From Symsagittifera roscoffensis (taxonomy: Eukaryota; Xenacoelomorpha; Acoela; Convolutidae), in the NCBI RefSeq assembly GCF_963678635.1, contig NC_087069.1, positions 28,808,776 to 28,872,775 of the forward strand: a stretch of DNA of 64,000 nt. The letters run 5' to 3'. Each line of letters opens with the position of its first letter. Positions within the stretch are counted from its first letter, which is position 1. Of the stretch, positions 21,178 through 32,348 are shown in pieces. Made by a program: the position numbers and the translations under genes. Under the pieces are notes generated by a model. That model worked only from the letters and a program-made list of their open reading frames with translations. It was not told the DNA's origin and made no database searches.

Positions 21178-22595
21178 ACTATAAACAATCATAATACTTA
21201 AATATTCATCTATTTTTTGATACATTATAATCATTTTAATAGTTATTTTTACTCCGATGTCTAATTTATTTGTGCACAAAATTTTTTTTATGATCGATTA
21301 AAATTTTTATGTTAGCCCATTTTGTTTTCGAATTTGCATATGAATTACCTATATTTTTAAGCTTTTCATCGACATTGATGCACCTGAAAAAGGGGAAAAC
21401 TGTTTCAGCAGTTTTTAATTCTCAATTTATTTTTTATTTCTTTTCGATTACATATCTCGATTTTGATCTTTTATAAGTAGCTCTGGACAAGTTACACAAA
21501 ACTCTCAAACTGTTCTCAAAAGCATGTCTCGACCTAAAAATTTCAGCTGCTCAACAAATTAGATCAAGAACGACACCTCGCAAAAAGAAGAACATCAATT
21601 TTGCTAATTTTTGATGGTTTTCAAATTTGACTTTGCTTATCTAAGGTTATCAATGTCTCTTCATATCAAACTTTTGCTCTTTCGAAAGTTCCCTGATTCA
21701 GTGCATGATGTAAAGTGTGCAACTAATTGTTCACTAACTTCATCAACCTTTCTCTTTTCAACGTCAAGTCCTCTTCCATCCCCTCATATTCCAATATTGA
21801 AAGCATTGTTCGGGCGTTATCATTAAATCATTAAAAAATCTAATTCTAAATTGAATTTTAAATTGCGTCGATCCCCAACAATATCGGATTTTTGTCATAT
21901 ATTACATATTTTTTATGTAAAACGAATTTTGGCTCTTTTTCCTTACCCCCCCCCCCCACCCGCAAATTTTCACATGTAACTGTAACTGGAAGCAAGGCTA
22001 TGAATGCCGCTCCCCATTTTCACTATATTTCAACTTCAACTTCGGTACTCTGTTCTTGGAATCAATGTCACAGATCTCCTCTTGCTTTTCTTTTTCTCTA
22101 CCTCCTACGAAATGACATGGAGGAAGTTTCCAACTTGATTGCTATGCTTACATTAATTTTTGGAGCACTTCTTTCTGCGTTACTGTATCTTAGCCCTAAT
22201 CCATCGACTGAAATTTTTCAAAAACTCGTCTTTAAAGTTCCCTCATTACGGTAAAAACCCCTCATGAAGTATATTTTCTACGATATCCCTTCAAGTATCG
22301 GTTAAGAGGATATTTGACATATTTTCCGATATTTTGAATCTTTCTAACGTTGCTTCAAGGATCTTGTGAATCTCTGTGTTAATCTTGCCACTAGGATTGT
22401 GATTGATGTTACGTTTTGTAGCTTCCTCTAGAATTGAACTATTCAACAGGGCATTAAGAAGTTTTATCACTCACTTTCATGTTGATTCATTCCTTTCTGT
22501 TCGGTACTTTCCCAGTCTTCAATTGTACTCATCACAAGATAAATCGGGTAGCTTCTCATATCGTTTCCATTGCCCTTATTCTGTGAATTTTGAAG

Positions 22596-22835
22596 TCAAA
22601 GATTCGTCGTAATAAACTCGCATACTACAGCTATTACACAATTGATCCGCTCCTCTGATTGTGCATCTTTTCGATCTGTATTTACCAAACTCTTGTTCAA
22701 CGCTTTATTGGTGATTTTTTTCAGCTCTCGTTCAATTCTGGATTAATAGTTAGTTTCAGCTCAACTGTTGTGACTAACTGATAAAATAGGTTTGTATGGT
22801 TTCGATAAGATCGATTTTTATGAATGGTTAGCAAT
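22596..22835 (-). pseudogene. Frameshifted copy of the minus-strand frame at 30,011-30,250
   Basis: Same sequence as in duplication copy 2, but one C is missing in 'cagctctcg' (copy 2 has cagcctctcg), so the frame is broken here. The predicted function is unknown. Confidence 0.35.
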
Positions 22836-23542
22836 TTCTAACAGTTCATGCTCAGATTTATGCCCTGTCTGAACCAAGATAATTGTCCCGGTTGATTATC
22901 ACATCGAACTGAGGCTTACATAAGGTTTTTCATTGTCTGGGAACTTTCTTGAATAGAAAAGCTACGCTGAAATGCTAGTGAAAACATTACCGAACGAGAG
23001 TGATGCCAGAATCATACTTTTCAACGAAGTATAAAAAGAACAGCGACTTCATGGCAATAATAAAAAGAAGTTAGTTGTGATACAAACGAAGCTTAACTGG
23101 CTCGAAAACAGACAGTGATCTTGTTAATAATGTCGCAGAAACAGTAGTCAATGAAAAGCCAACAAATCAGGCAATAAAGATTGAATGAATAAGCAAAGTT
23201 CGCGAATAAACAGGAAGACAGTTACAGGTCCTCAAACTCAAATCCTCCCTGTTACAGTCCCAGTTCTTGTGAACAGCAAAACCACTACGTACAGCAACAT
23301 CTTTAAGTGAAGTTTTCATCAATTTTGACCTAAAACCGGCATAGCAACACTTGCAGTTCAATCTCAGGTGCTTGAAGCGAAAAGCCAACTAAGAAAATCC
23401 GGGAATGTTTTTCAAAATCAAAAATGGGAATGTTATTGAAGCTCCAATGAACTGACTAGATCAAAAAATTTTGCACGAACTCTCTGTTTTCTTGTATATT
23501 ATAAAATTCTTGTATAAAATTTTCCTTCATTAGAAAAAAATT

Positions 23543-24865
23543 GTGGGACTATCAGGGTTATTCGACGCTGATCTTTTAGCTGAGCTCACGGAGGAAGATC
23601 GATTTCTGGCCCCGATGAAACGGGCTATTAACAACAAGGACGTTATCAGTTTTAATAAACTCGGAGCCTACATGGCCCAGTTTTGGCCCAAGGCAGCGGT
23701 TGTCAATAACTGTGTGATAATTGATAACAAACGGGCCATTCCAGAAGTTTTGAGGCAAGCTGTCCTCGCCCGCCTTCATAGGTCTCATCCGGGACAAGAG
23801 GCCATGATGCCAGCCTCAGAGTACATTTGGTGGCCGTTCTTGAACCGACAGATTGTCGATACCTGCGAGAAGTGCCGCGAGTGCACATTGTATGGTAAGA
23901 ACCTAAAGCCCGTTAAAATTTTCATACCGCTCAATCTTTGCCTCAGTTGACGGGGCCAAATCAGGAATTGCAGGTAGATTTTGCCGGTCCTATTTTGGGA
24001 TGACAAAGGTGTGAAAATATTCCTCTTAGTAGCTATTGATCGCTTCTCGAAATTTCCTTCCGTACTTATTACAAAAACCAATGGGGCTAAAAAGGTTACA
24101 AAATTTCTTGAATCTTATATCCGAATTCATGGCTTACCTCATTCTATCAGGACCGATCACGGCTCCGGGTTTAAAAACGACTTAGTACAACAATTCTGTT
24201 CTAGTAGAGGTATTAAACATATCCTTTCTCCCGTCGGAGACCATCGAGGTTCTGGTCTCGTCGAACGTACGATACAGACTATAAAACGCAAATTGGGCAC
24301 GGAACAGCTGGATCCTAATTTTGGTAATTTTAAAGAAGTACTCCATCGAATAATAGAAGACATTCGTAAGAGTAATCATTCTACACTTAAGAAGTCGCCT
24401 TTTGAAATGCATTTCGGACGTAAGCCCAATACTGCATGGTCACAAGCTTTTCATAATGTAGTTCATTCTGATACTTCAGCAAAGAGACTCGAGCGCAACC
24501 TCTTAACGCCGGATCAAATTGCTAGTCAGGACTATAGTCGTGGTCGTGCCAAGGTGGTGCCCAGAGGCAGCCTCAGTCCTCAGATTGCTCCGCGTTTCAA
24601 CTCAATGTTCTCACTAGAGGGAAATATTGCTGAGAGTGAGCCGTACAAAGCGCTAGCTTATCTTGCTCGGGTGGCTAACAATTGGACACAGCATAAGAGA
24701 AACCTTCCGCCGGATGGGGGAAAGAGGGTTCTACAAGAGCTGTCGAGTCACCATTCGGATTTGGCTCAGTCATTAAAAACAGGCCTTTCTCGCAAAACAC
24801 TCTGCTTTGCGGAAGACCGTTCAGCTACAACGCCTCCAGGGGCTCAGAATAATGTTCGCCGTTAA
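23543..24865 (+). pseudogene. int: Integrase (gypsy element 2), one frameshift
   Basis: The H2C2 zinc domain is intact: LHRSHPGQEAMM ... WWPFLNRQIVDTCEKCREC (His, His, Cys, Cys). The core has the first Asp in VDFAGPI (near 23,970), reached only in another frame. A frame change at about 23,990-24,000 leads into WDDKGVKIFLLVAIDRFSKF, then IRTDHGSGFKNDL (second Asp) and GSGLVERTIQTIKRKLG (Glu). All catalytic residues are present, so the single frameshift is the main lesion. Downstream residues to 24,865 (KKSPFEMHFGRKPNT) match element 3 (KISPFELRFGMKPDS). Confidence 0.85.
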
Positions 24866-24894
24866 CCGACCCTTCAACCCCGCCGGCAGTCCAA

Positions 24895-25950
24895 AACAAG
24901 TAAACTGGAAACTCTTCTTTTGTCCGATCCTAGCCGCGTGAGAGTGTTTAGAAAAATTATAGACCGTCAGTCTGGCAAATCTCTTTTTAAGCTTGCGAAA
25001 CTCAAAATTACTCGAATCACCGATCACACTTATGTTACTGACAAGGGAAAAGTTTATCGAAAAAATCATGTCTGTCTTAAGCCTAACTTCAGTAATATTT
25101 TTTCAGCAACCCACAGCACACTAGGTGATCGTCTCCAAACTTCAGGACCATCTTCAAAAAGTGGGGGGAAGAAGCCAGTTACTCGTTCATCTCATCCGAC
25201 AATGCTTGAAAAACGTCCAGTTAACACGAGTGTGTCACAGCCGATGGTGGTGGATCTTACTGTTGATTCGTCTAATGAGAGTCCCTCCGACCAGAACGCT
25301 TTGCAGGAGGTTCGGAAATCTACCCCCAATGGAAAAGCGACCACGGTTACATGACGATTAACTGCCTGTCACGTTTGGCGACTCATCTCTCACGCCGGGC
25401 CAGTCTCCAATGGGCTCAGGATAATGTTCGCCGTTTACCGACCCTTCAACCCCGCCGACCAGAACGCTTTGCAGGAGGTTCGGAAATCTACCCCAATGGA
25501 AAAGCGACCACGGCCTTGTCTCTCTACCGCCCATCACTCAGCCTGTTGACCCTACAACCATGATTGCAGGTCCGCAGCATCTTTCACTCGACGTTGTCGA
25601 TTCTGAGGGTCCAGTTCAACCCGCAAAAAGTGCACATACAGACTCATATTCGTCGCATCCATCTCTTTCTCTCCCAGCTCAACCGGTTACGGATGATTCG
25701 GAGGTTACAATGACCTCATCTCGTAGCAAAAAGGCCACGAAATTCTTCGGCGACCCATTACGACACTCCGTCAAAACGGTGGGAAGAAGACACACTACTG
25801 GAAGAGGAGGCTGACAAATTACCCTCTCAAAGTGTTTTACCATCCTCGCAGTCACCTAAACGGCGACCTCTCATTCGGGACCGTTTTCACCTAGTTCGGC
25901 GGAGGCGCCATTCTCCTCCTCGTTGGATAAAACTCAGGACGGAAATTGAG
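24895..25950 (+). pseudogene. C-terminal tail (gypsy element 2) with chimeric patch
   Basis: A GPY/F-like piece (KLKITRITDHTYVTDKGKVY, near 24,995) is followed by a Ser/Thr/Pro-rich region and the conserved motif SRSKKATKFFGDPLRHSVKTV (near 25,718). A segment at 25,412-25,513 is a fusion of two earlier segments of the same tail (24,840-24,885 joined to 25,287-25,346 at a shared CCG). It introduces extra sequence and a frame change. Confidence 0.65.
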
Positions 25951-26220
25951 TGTTGTTAAGAACTTATTTTCAAAACTTTTACCTAACTTCTTTATGTAAA
26001 CATTATTTTCATCACCATGCATTTTTGCGGGATAGGGGTGCTATCTAAAAATAATGCTTTAGGGGTGCAGTTTATTTATTTATTTGAAAAAAAAAATTTC
26101 CCTTCCGCGGGGAATGTGATGAGGCGACATTTGGTACCTCATTTTATTCAATGTCTTTTGCAGCCATGCAGCGGATTTATATACCAGTTTGTACAAGGTC
26201 ACCGGTTTGGCCTTATCGAG

Positions 26221-26390
26221 TGACACACTGTGTGTGATCACTCTTATGTTTTGATACATCGCTTGCTAGATGTAAACTTTATTCTACCTTCTATTCATTG
26301 GTCCTCTTAGTCAGAGCTTGACTAACAAATATCTAAATTAAAACCAAGAATCAAACAACTAATCAATCAATTCAATATTACGAACCACCA
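26221..26390 (+). repeat. Possible 3' LTR remnant of gypsy element 2
   Basis: Starts with TG after the polyprotein region and ends in an A-rich stretch before 'acgaaccacc'. No second LTR exists to confirm the limits. Confidence 0.25.
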
Positions 26391-26414
26391 AGTTTTGTCC
26401 TTTAAGTCTCGGCA

Positions 26415-26528
26415 AATGTCAACGACAAACATATTTGGTCTTCATACTCAACCTCGTAAAACCACTCGTTACACTAATAAGTTGAAACTGGCATGAGGTT
26501 GGGGGGGGGGGGGGGAGGAAAAAGAGCC
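26415..26528. mobile_element. Truncated GGCTCTTTTTCC-family MITE
   Basis: It carries 'gacaaacatatttggtcttcat' (as in 19,482-19,693), a run of about 16 G and the end GGAGGAAAAAGAGCC. Its left half is absent. Its right end abuts duplication copy 2, which itself begins inside another MITE of the same family. Confidence 0.65.
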
Positions 26529-26899
26529 TCTGAATGTTACAAAAATTGGCATGCGAACTATTTAGGCCATGACAAACATATTTGGTCTTCATCGTTAACC
26601 TTGTGAAACCCCTGGTTACGCCATAAAATTGGCGCTAATGTGAAGTGGGGGAGGGGGGAGTAAGGAAGGAAAAAGAGCCAAAAAAATTGATTGTTGTTTT
26701 TTTTTGGTTGAGCCTAAAATTATTTTGTTAACAAAAAGAGATGAACCCAAAAAGTCAAAAATCAAATATGGAACAAGTTTTTGTAAAAACGCGGGAGAAG
26801 TACCATTCTCGTGTAACAAAAAATATACAAACTCACTTACTTGAACTAAATTGACTTGGACTCTACGACCTTACTTTCAAAAACTACAAAAACATCGCA

Positions 26900-27903
26900 A
26901 TGTACGGAGGAAATGCTTACCACAAACCAGGAGCAAAAAAAGGAGCAGCCAAAGCCACTTCGCTGCCAATCGAGAAGTTCGACGACTTCGTTCCAAGAAC
27001 TCCGGGTGCAAACCCGAAGAAAGGCAAACTAATCTCGGCCTTTCCTGTCGGCGAGAAGCGTTGTCGCGTCCGAAGAGCTGCATACGACGAGCAATCGAAA
27101 CAACTTTTCATCATTCTATCTGAAGCGAGTAGTGAAAATATCTATGCCAGTATCCAGGTGTATAAATTGAACGGGAAAGTGTTTGAGAAGCAACACGAGC
27201 CACTTTCGGAGGTCTAGTTGTCCTCGGTGGCCATAAAGTAGTCGTGACGGTGATGCAAAAGGACCCGAAAGCAATCAGCGCTATGAGTCTCAAACCTAAA
27301 TGGGAGGCGTTTAAATACGACGACAACTTGTCGGGTTGCGAGCGACTCAACACTGACAAAGTGCCCCCTCCTCCTCAAAACGACAGCTGGGTTTTACCTG
27401 AAGCGGGTCCAAACTTTTTCTTGACTTGTCCAGAGCAGACAAAAATGTTTGAATACAAGAAGTCTGGTAGTGCAAACCCAACTCGTGAAGTCAAATGTAT
27501 GAAGATGACCAATTTGGAAAGCATGACTTTTTTCCCAGATCACAAAACGTTCATAACCGTTCACAGAGACAAAGCGTACAGATGGGCTGATCGAATGAAT
27601 TATCACGCGTTTGTTCACAAAATGAATGATGGAGCGTGCACAAAATTGTCAAAAATTGACCACGTTGACATGGGCATGTTGTGTATTTTCGACAAAACGA
27701 AAGTTCTGCTAAGTAGACGCAAACCACTGTGGGATACCCTGGATTTCCAGACAGTTGACCACACAAAACCGGATGAGTTGAAACTAATAGACTCAAAGTG
27801 CAAGCTCATTAGGCCGATGGTGATGGTAGGAACAGAGAAAGTTCTGGTTTCTCTGGACGACACTAAAGATACACAGTTCGGACTAATGCAGCTGTCTTTC
27901 TAA
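26900..27903 (+). pseudogene. Broken duplicate of the 338-aa gene
   Basis: Same start and stop as the copy at 19,914-20,930. Thirteen bases are missing near 27,209 between two CGG triplets (a deletion at a short direct repeat), which shifts the frame to a stop at 27,215. The downstream part reopens from 27,244. Only about five amino-acid changes separate the copies outside the deletion (for example Gln to His, Ser to Pro, Asp to Glu), so the loss is recent. Confidence 0.8.
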
Positions 27904-27984
27904 GGCTAAAAACGGTTCAACGATCTAGCCGTTTGAGCTCTATGAAACCATTTCATATCTAAGGGAAAGTTTTGAGGGGATGCT

Positions 27985-28004
27985 ATTGTTTTTGCAAAAA
28001 CAAT
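27985..28004. repeat. Perfect 20-bp palindrome
   Basis: attgtttttgcaaaaacaat, present in copy 2 of the duplication where copy 1 has a shorter unrelated sequence. It may be a small insertion footprint or a hairpin. Confidence 0.5.
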
Positions 28005-28083
28005 GACCAAATTGTTTTTGCTAAGCTATGATACCATAGGTTAAAGATCGCGAATCCAGTTTCATGCGTTACTGATCGATTAG

Positions 28084-28294
28084 GGCTCTTTTCCAGTCCC
28101 CCCTTTCAAAATCAAATTTGAAAAGCTTATTTAACGCTGTCAAAATGCAATGAAATTTTGCATGGTGAACAAATCGACAACTGTGAAGAGATTTGTTTTT
28201 CATATTTTACAGCGTAACATCACGCGTTTAGCAGTAATAACACAAAAAAAAACATAAAACTTGGTATTTTGAAAGGATGAAAAGGAAAAGAGCC
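28084..28294. mobile_element. MITE with GGCTCTTTTCC termini, 211 bp, perfect 8-bp target duplication
   Basis: Starts GGCTCTTTTCCAGTCCCCCC and ends AAAGGAAAAGAGCC. Identical 8-mers tcgattag flank it (28,076-28,083 and 28,295-28,302). The empty site is visible in duplication copy 1 at 21,081-21,088 (tcgactag once). It is homologous to 18,702-18,921. Confidence 0.95.
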
Positions 28295-28321
28295 TCGATT
28301 AGATTATGATTTAAGTTCCAG

Positions 28322-29059
28322 CCCGCACCGAGCGCCCATGGATTCTAATCGATTATAATGGATTCCCGAGACTAAAATAATCGATTATAATCCATTACGG
28401 ATGTAAAATTCAGACCACGAAATCGATTATATGGGGGGGGGGTTATAAACTGGGGGGATGGGGAGGTAAACCGGGGGGGGGTTTAAATCAATCTGGGGGG
28501 GGGGGGGAGTAAATAAAACGAACGGGGTGGGGGTAAAAAATCCGGTGGAGGGGGGTTAAACTGTTCATCCCTTCGCCCCCTCAAGCTTTCTTACCCCCCC
28601 CCCCCCCACAGCTAAAGGGGCAGGGTAAACTGGAGGCGGGGGGGGGGGGGGGGGGTAAATGGTGGGAGGGGAGGTAATCTGGGGGGGGGGGGTATAGTAA
28701 ACTGGTGGGTGGTAGTATACTGGGTACTGGGGGCTTAACTGGTGGGGGGGGGGGGATAAAATGAAGTGTTAAACTGCTATGAATTAGAAAAAGTTGAGAC
28801 AAAAAATATATAACACGTAGCAACTACACTAAACAGGAAATGAGATAATTTGGAACAAAAATGTAAATTTCATGAATAACCCCTCGATTATAATCATTAT
28901 AATCGATTATAATTAATTATAATGGATTTTTTTGGGATAAATAATATTAAGATTATAATCCATTTTTTATGGATTTTAATCGATTATTTTGTCATTTTAT
29001 AGATGCTGACCATATTATGACAATATAGTCGATTATGATCCATGGGCGCTCGGTGCGGG
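28322..29059. mobile_element. Inverted-repeat element with GC-rich termini and G-tract core, 738 bp
   Basis: Identical 22-bp termini in inverted orientation (CCCGCACCGAGCGCCCATGG + AT). Inside each end are runs of 'aatcgattataat.ga/cc' palindromic motifs; the centre (28,430-28,760) is a series of G-runs of up to about 14. Duplication copy 1 shows the empty site (ccagccttac, near 21,104-21,111). No coding capacity is seen. The superfamily is unknown, and the exact target duplication is ambiguous (at most two bases). Confidence 0.8.
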
Positions 29060-30010
29060 ATCCTTACTAAAATTGACAAAATCTATTTTAATTAAGGAAT
29101 AATCCACTATAAACACTTTTTTCTAAAATAAAACTATAAACAATCATAATACTTAAATATTCATCTATTTTTTGGTACATTATAATCATTTTAATATTTA
29201 TTTTTACTCCGATGTCTAATTTGTTTGTGCACAAAATTTTTTTTTTGATCGATTGAAATTTTTATGTTAGCCCATTTTGTTTTCGAATTTGCAAAGAAAT
29301 TACCTATATTTTTATGCTTTTCATCGACATTGATGCACTGAAAAAGGGGAAAACTGTTTCAGCAGTTTTTAATTCTCAATTTATAGCGACTTTTTTTTTA
29401 TTTCTTTTCGATTACTTATCTCGATTTTGATCTTTTATAAGTAGCTCTGGACAAGTTACACAAAACTCTCAAACTGTTCTCAAAAGCATGTCTCGACCTA
29501 AAAATTTCAGCTGCTCAACAAATTAGATCAAGAACGACACCTCGCAAACAAGGACATCAATTTTGCTATTTTTTGATTGTTTTCAAATTTGATTTTGCTT
29601 ATCTAAGGTTATCAATGTCTCTTCATATCAAACTTTTGCTCTTTTGAAAGTTCCCTGATTCAGTGCATGATGTAAAGTGTGCAACTAATTGTTCACTAAC
29701 TTCATCAACCTTTCTCTTTTCAACGTCAAGTCCTCTTCCATCCCGTCATATTTCAATATTGAAAGCATTGTTGTTCAGGCGTTATCATTAAATCATTAAA
29801 AAATCTAAATCTAAATTGAATTTTAAATTGCGTCAATCCCCAACAATATCGGATTTTTGTCATATATTACATATTTTTCTATGTAAAACGAATTTTGGCT
29901 CTTTTTCCTGTTGATTCATTCCTTTCCCAGTCTTCAATTGTACTCATCACAATATAAATCGGGTAGCTTCTCATATCGTTTCCATTGCCCTTATTCTGTG
30001 AATTTTGAAG

Positions 30011-30250
30011 TCAAAGATTCGTCGTAATAAACTCGCATACTACAGCTATTACACAATTGATCCGCTCCTCTGATTGTGCATCTTTTCGATCTATATTTAC
30101 CAAACTCTTGTTCAACGCTTTATTGGTGATTTTTTTCAGCCTCTCGTTCAATTCTGGATTAATAGTTACTTTCAGCTCAACTGTTGTGACTAACTGATAA
30201 AATAGGTTTGTATGGTTTCGATAAGATCGATTTTTATGAATGGTTAGCAA
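30011..30250 (-). CDS. Unknown 79-codon frame in duplication copy 2
   Basis: Product MLTIHKNRSYRNHTNLFYQL continues with ELNERLKKITNKALNKSLVN and ends IAVVCEFITTNL. Composition is protein-like and mostly polar and helical. The equivalent frame in copy 1 is broken by a one-base deletion. It may be an exon of a gene shared by both copies; no family is recognised. Confidence 0.25.
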   Translation of the reverse strand: MLTIHKNRSYRNHTNLFYQLVTTVELKVTINPELNERLKKITNKALNKSLVNIDRKDAQSEERINCVIAVVCEFITTNL

Positions 30251-30582
30251 TTTCTAACAGTTCATGCTCAGATTTATGCCCTGTCTGAACCAAGATAATT
30301 GTCCCGGTTGATTATCACATCGAACTGAGGCTTACATAAGGTTTTTCATTGTCTGGGAACTTTCTTGAATAGAAAAGCTACGCTGAAATGCTAGTGAAAA
30401 CATTACCAAACGAGAGTGATGCCAGAATCATACTTTTCAACGAAGTATAAAAAGAACAGCGACTTCATGGCAATAATAAAAAGAAATTAGTTGTGATACA
30501 AACGAAGCTTAACTGGCTCGAAAACAGACAGTGATCTTGTTAACAATGTCGCAGAAACAGTAGTCAATGAAAAGCCAACAAA

Positions 30583-30804
30583 TCAGGCAATAAAGATTGA
30601 ATGAATACGCAAAGTTCGCGAATAAACAGGAAGACAGTTACAGGTCCTCAAACTCAAATCCTCCCTGTTACTGTCCCAGTTCTTGTGAACAGCAAAACCA
30701 CTACGTACAGCAACATCTTTCAGTGAAGTTTTCATCAATTCTGACCTAAAACCGGCAGAGCAACTTTTGCAGTTCAATCTCAGGTGCTTGAAGCGAAAAG
30801 CCAA
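30583..30804 (-). CDS. Unknown 73-codon frame, open in both duplicates
   Basis: Begins MAFRFKHLRLNCKSCSAGFR, Cys-rich and basic. The counterpart at 23,167-23,388 is also open, but the copies differ by at least five amino acids over 73, with no sign that protein sequence is constrained. Probably non-coding or rapidly decaying. Confidence 0.2.
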   Translation of the reverse strand: MAFRFKHLRLNCKSCSAGFRSELMKTSLKDVAVRSGFAVHKNWDSNREDLSLRTCNCLPVYSRTLRIHSIFIA

Positions 30805-30954
30805 CTAAGAAAATCCGGGAATGTTTATCAAAATGAAAAATGGGAATGTTATTGAAGCTCCAATGAACTGACTAGATCAAAAAATTTTGCACGAACTCTC
30901 TGTTTTCTTGTATATTATAAAAATCTTGTTAAAATTTTGCTTCATTAGAGAAGC

Positions 30955-32348
30955 GCTTGAGCATTTGTCATTCACATTTGTCGCAAGGTGTTGATCTCTT
31001 TTGCTTGAGCAAAACCTGGCTCAATGCTTTTCTCCCTGATACCTTTATATTTCTTGGGCATATTGCAGATGAGAGGGGATGGCGGCGTTTCATTAGATGA
31101 CAGTGACAATTTTGTCACCGTTATTGAATTACCCTTCACTTCACTGTTTGATTTTGGCCTCCGCTCTATGATTGGTTGTAGCACGAATTGTCGGTCACAA
31201 TTTAGTTTGTATTCCACCTCTTGGTTCGAGTTTTTTTATTCCACTATCAGTTGTTAAAGCAATTCATTAACTTGCTTCAAAAGTTTTGGTGGCCAATTTT
31301 GATGTCAAGTATGATCAACACTTGTTAGATTTTTAAAAGAGAAGAGTTATGAAAGATATTCGCCATCCCCACTCAAAAATATGGTAATGCTCTTGATCTG
31401 GCCATGTTTTCTGATATTGATCCTTGGGGTTACCGAATATCTAGTAATTTATCTGGTTACAACCCTGTCAAACTTTTGCATCACGAAGATTTAAGCCGAA
31501 AATATTTTGGCATCACTAGCTAACATGCGATCAACTCCTTCGATCACAAAAAAATTTAGCTCGATCCTAAATTTGATAATCAAATATCAAATTTGCATCT
31601 CCTTGATTACGAAAGGTTTCAGTTTAACGAGTCGTGGAAGGAAGTTTATCGAAATGCAACTTAACAGTGCTGCCTGATCTAGCAAAGAATGCGTCGAAAT
31701 CTTCTTTTCCTTGATTTTTTTTAACTGTACATGAGCTTAACCAGTTGCAAACAGCGCCGCGTTGCAAAAGTGGATGGTCCGAAACAATAAGATGTAATAG
31801 AGGCCAATGTAAAAAAAATTGTCAACCGATGAAAGTTTGTCAACCAATGAATGTTTTTCATTGGACCATGTTCTTCCTGATAATCATCGACGGCAAGCTA
31901 GATTTGTCTATGACCTCGTTCTGTTATTGCTTCTCAGACGATACTGAATAGAATAAGTCCATTCCCCTGTTTTCAGCAATGTGCAGGTAGATTTATATAT
32001 TCTAAAACTATGGTCGGCGATCAAGAGCTGATTTTCAATGTATCAAAATGCGGCGTGTTATCAATTGGCAGTAAACGTCAAGTTCCACTTTTACAGGGCA
32101 ACAACGAAATCGCATTTTTTGATCACAGCAATGATTTAGGCATTGGCTTACTAGCAAATAAAACTGGAACTTCTATGCCAGATCTAAGTTACAAAAGTGT
32201 AGAAGGCTTTTTAATTACCTTCGGTACAGTGCACCGAGAACTGTTCCGTTTTAAAGAAATTCATTTTTCAACGGTCATGTGCGATATCAGTTTTGTTTTT
32301 TGGTTATCCTGTGTGGTCCTTAGAAAATACGACTCTCCGAAACTTTGA
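30955..32348 (+). pseudogene. LINE (non-LTR retrotransposon) fossil: endonuclease and RT pieces
   Basis: Pieces of a LINE open reading frame appear in order, on different frames. The first is an AP-endonuclease start (DLFCLSKTWLNAFLPDTFI, then RGDGGVSLDD, 30,990-31,110; family form ICLTETWL...GGG). The second is a linker piece (NALDLAMFSDIDP, near 31,386-31,425; family LDLVLTN). The third is the RT catalytic box (CYCFSDDTE, near 31,924-31,950; family FADDT). The last is the RT C-terminal segment (FNVSKCGVLSIGSKRQVPLL ... NDLGIGLLAN, 32,034-32,160). Stops are abundant. It starts right at the end of duplication copy 2. Clade not resolved. Confidence 0.65.

Larger units (their letters stand above)
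19542..23534 (+). repeat. Segmental duplication, copy 1 (~4.0 kb)
   Basis: Collinear with 26,529-30,949 at roughly 98% identity in the stretches I compared. It contains the intact 338-aa gene and about 2.6 kb of 3' sequence. It lacks the two transposon insertions of copy 2 but retains 537 bp (21,944-22,480) that copy 2 has lost. Confidence 0.9.
23540..26220 (+). mobile_element. Gypsy element 2, 5'-truncated (integrase and tail only)
   Basis: It begins abruptly at the end of duplication copy 1, just before an integrase zinc domain, and runs through the integrase and the lineage-specific C-terminal tail. A possible 3' LTR start is TGACACACTGTGTG at 26,221. Gag, protease, RT and RNase H are absent, so it is a fragment separating the two duplication copies. 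Confidence 0.75.
26529..30949 (+). repeat. Segmental duplication, copy 2 (~4.4 kb)
   Basis: Collinear with 19,542-23,534. Differences include a 13-bp deletion in the 338-aa gene, a 211-bp MITE insertion, a 738-bp inverted-repeat element insertion, and loss of the sequence equivalent to 21,944-22,480. There is also a 14-bp deletion nearby (ctgttcggtacttt, between CTTT repeats). Confidence 0.9.
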
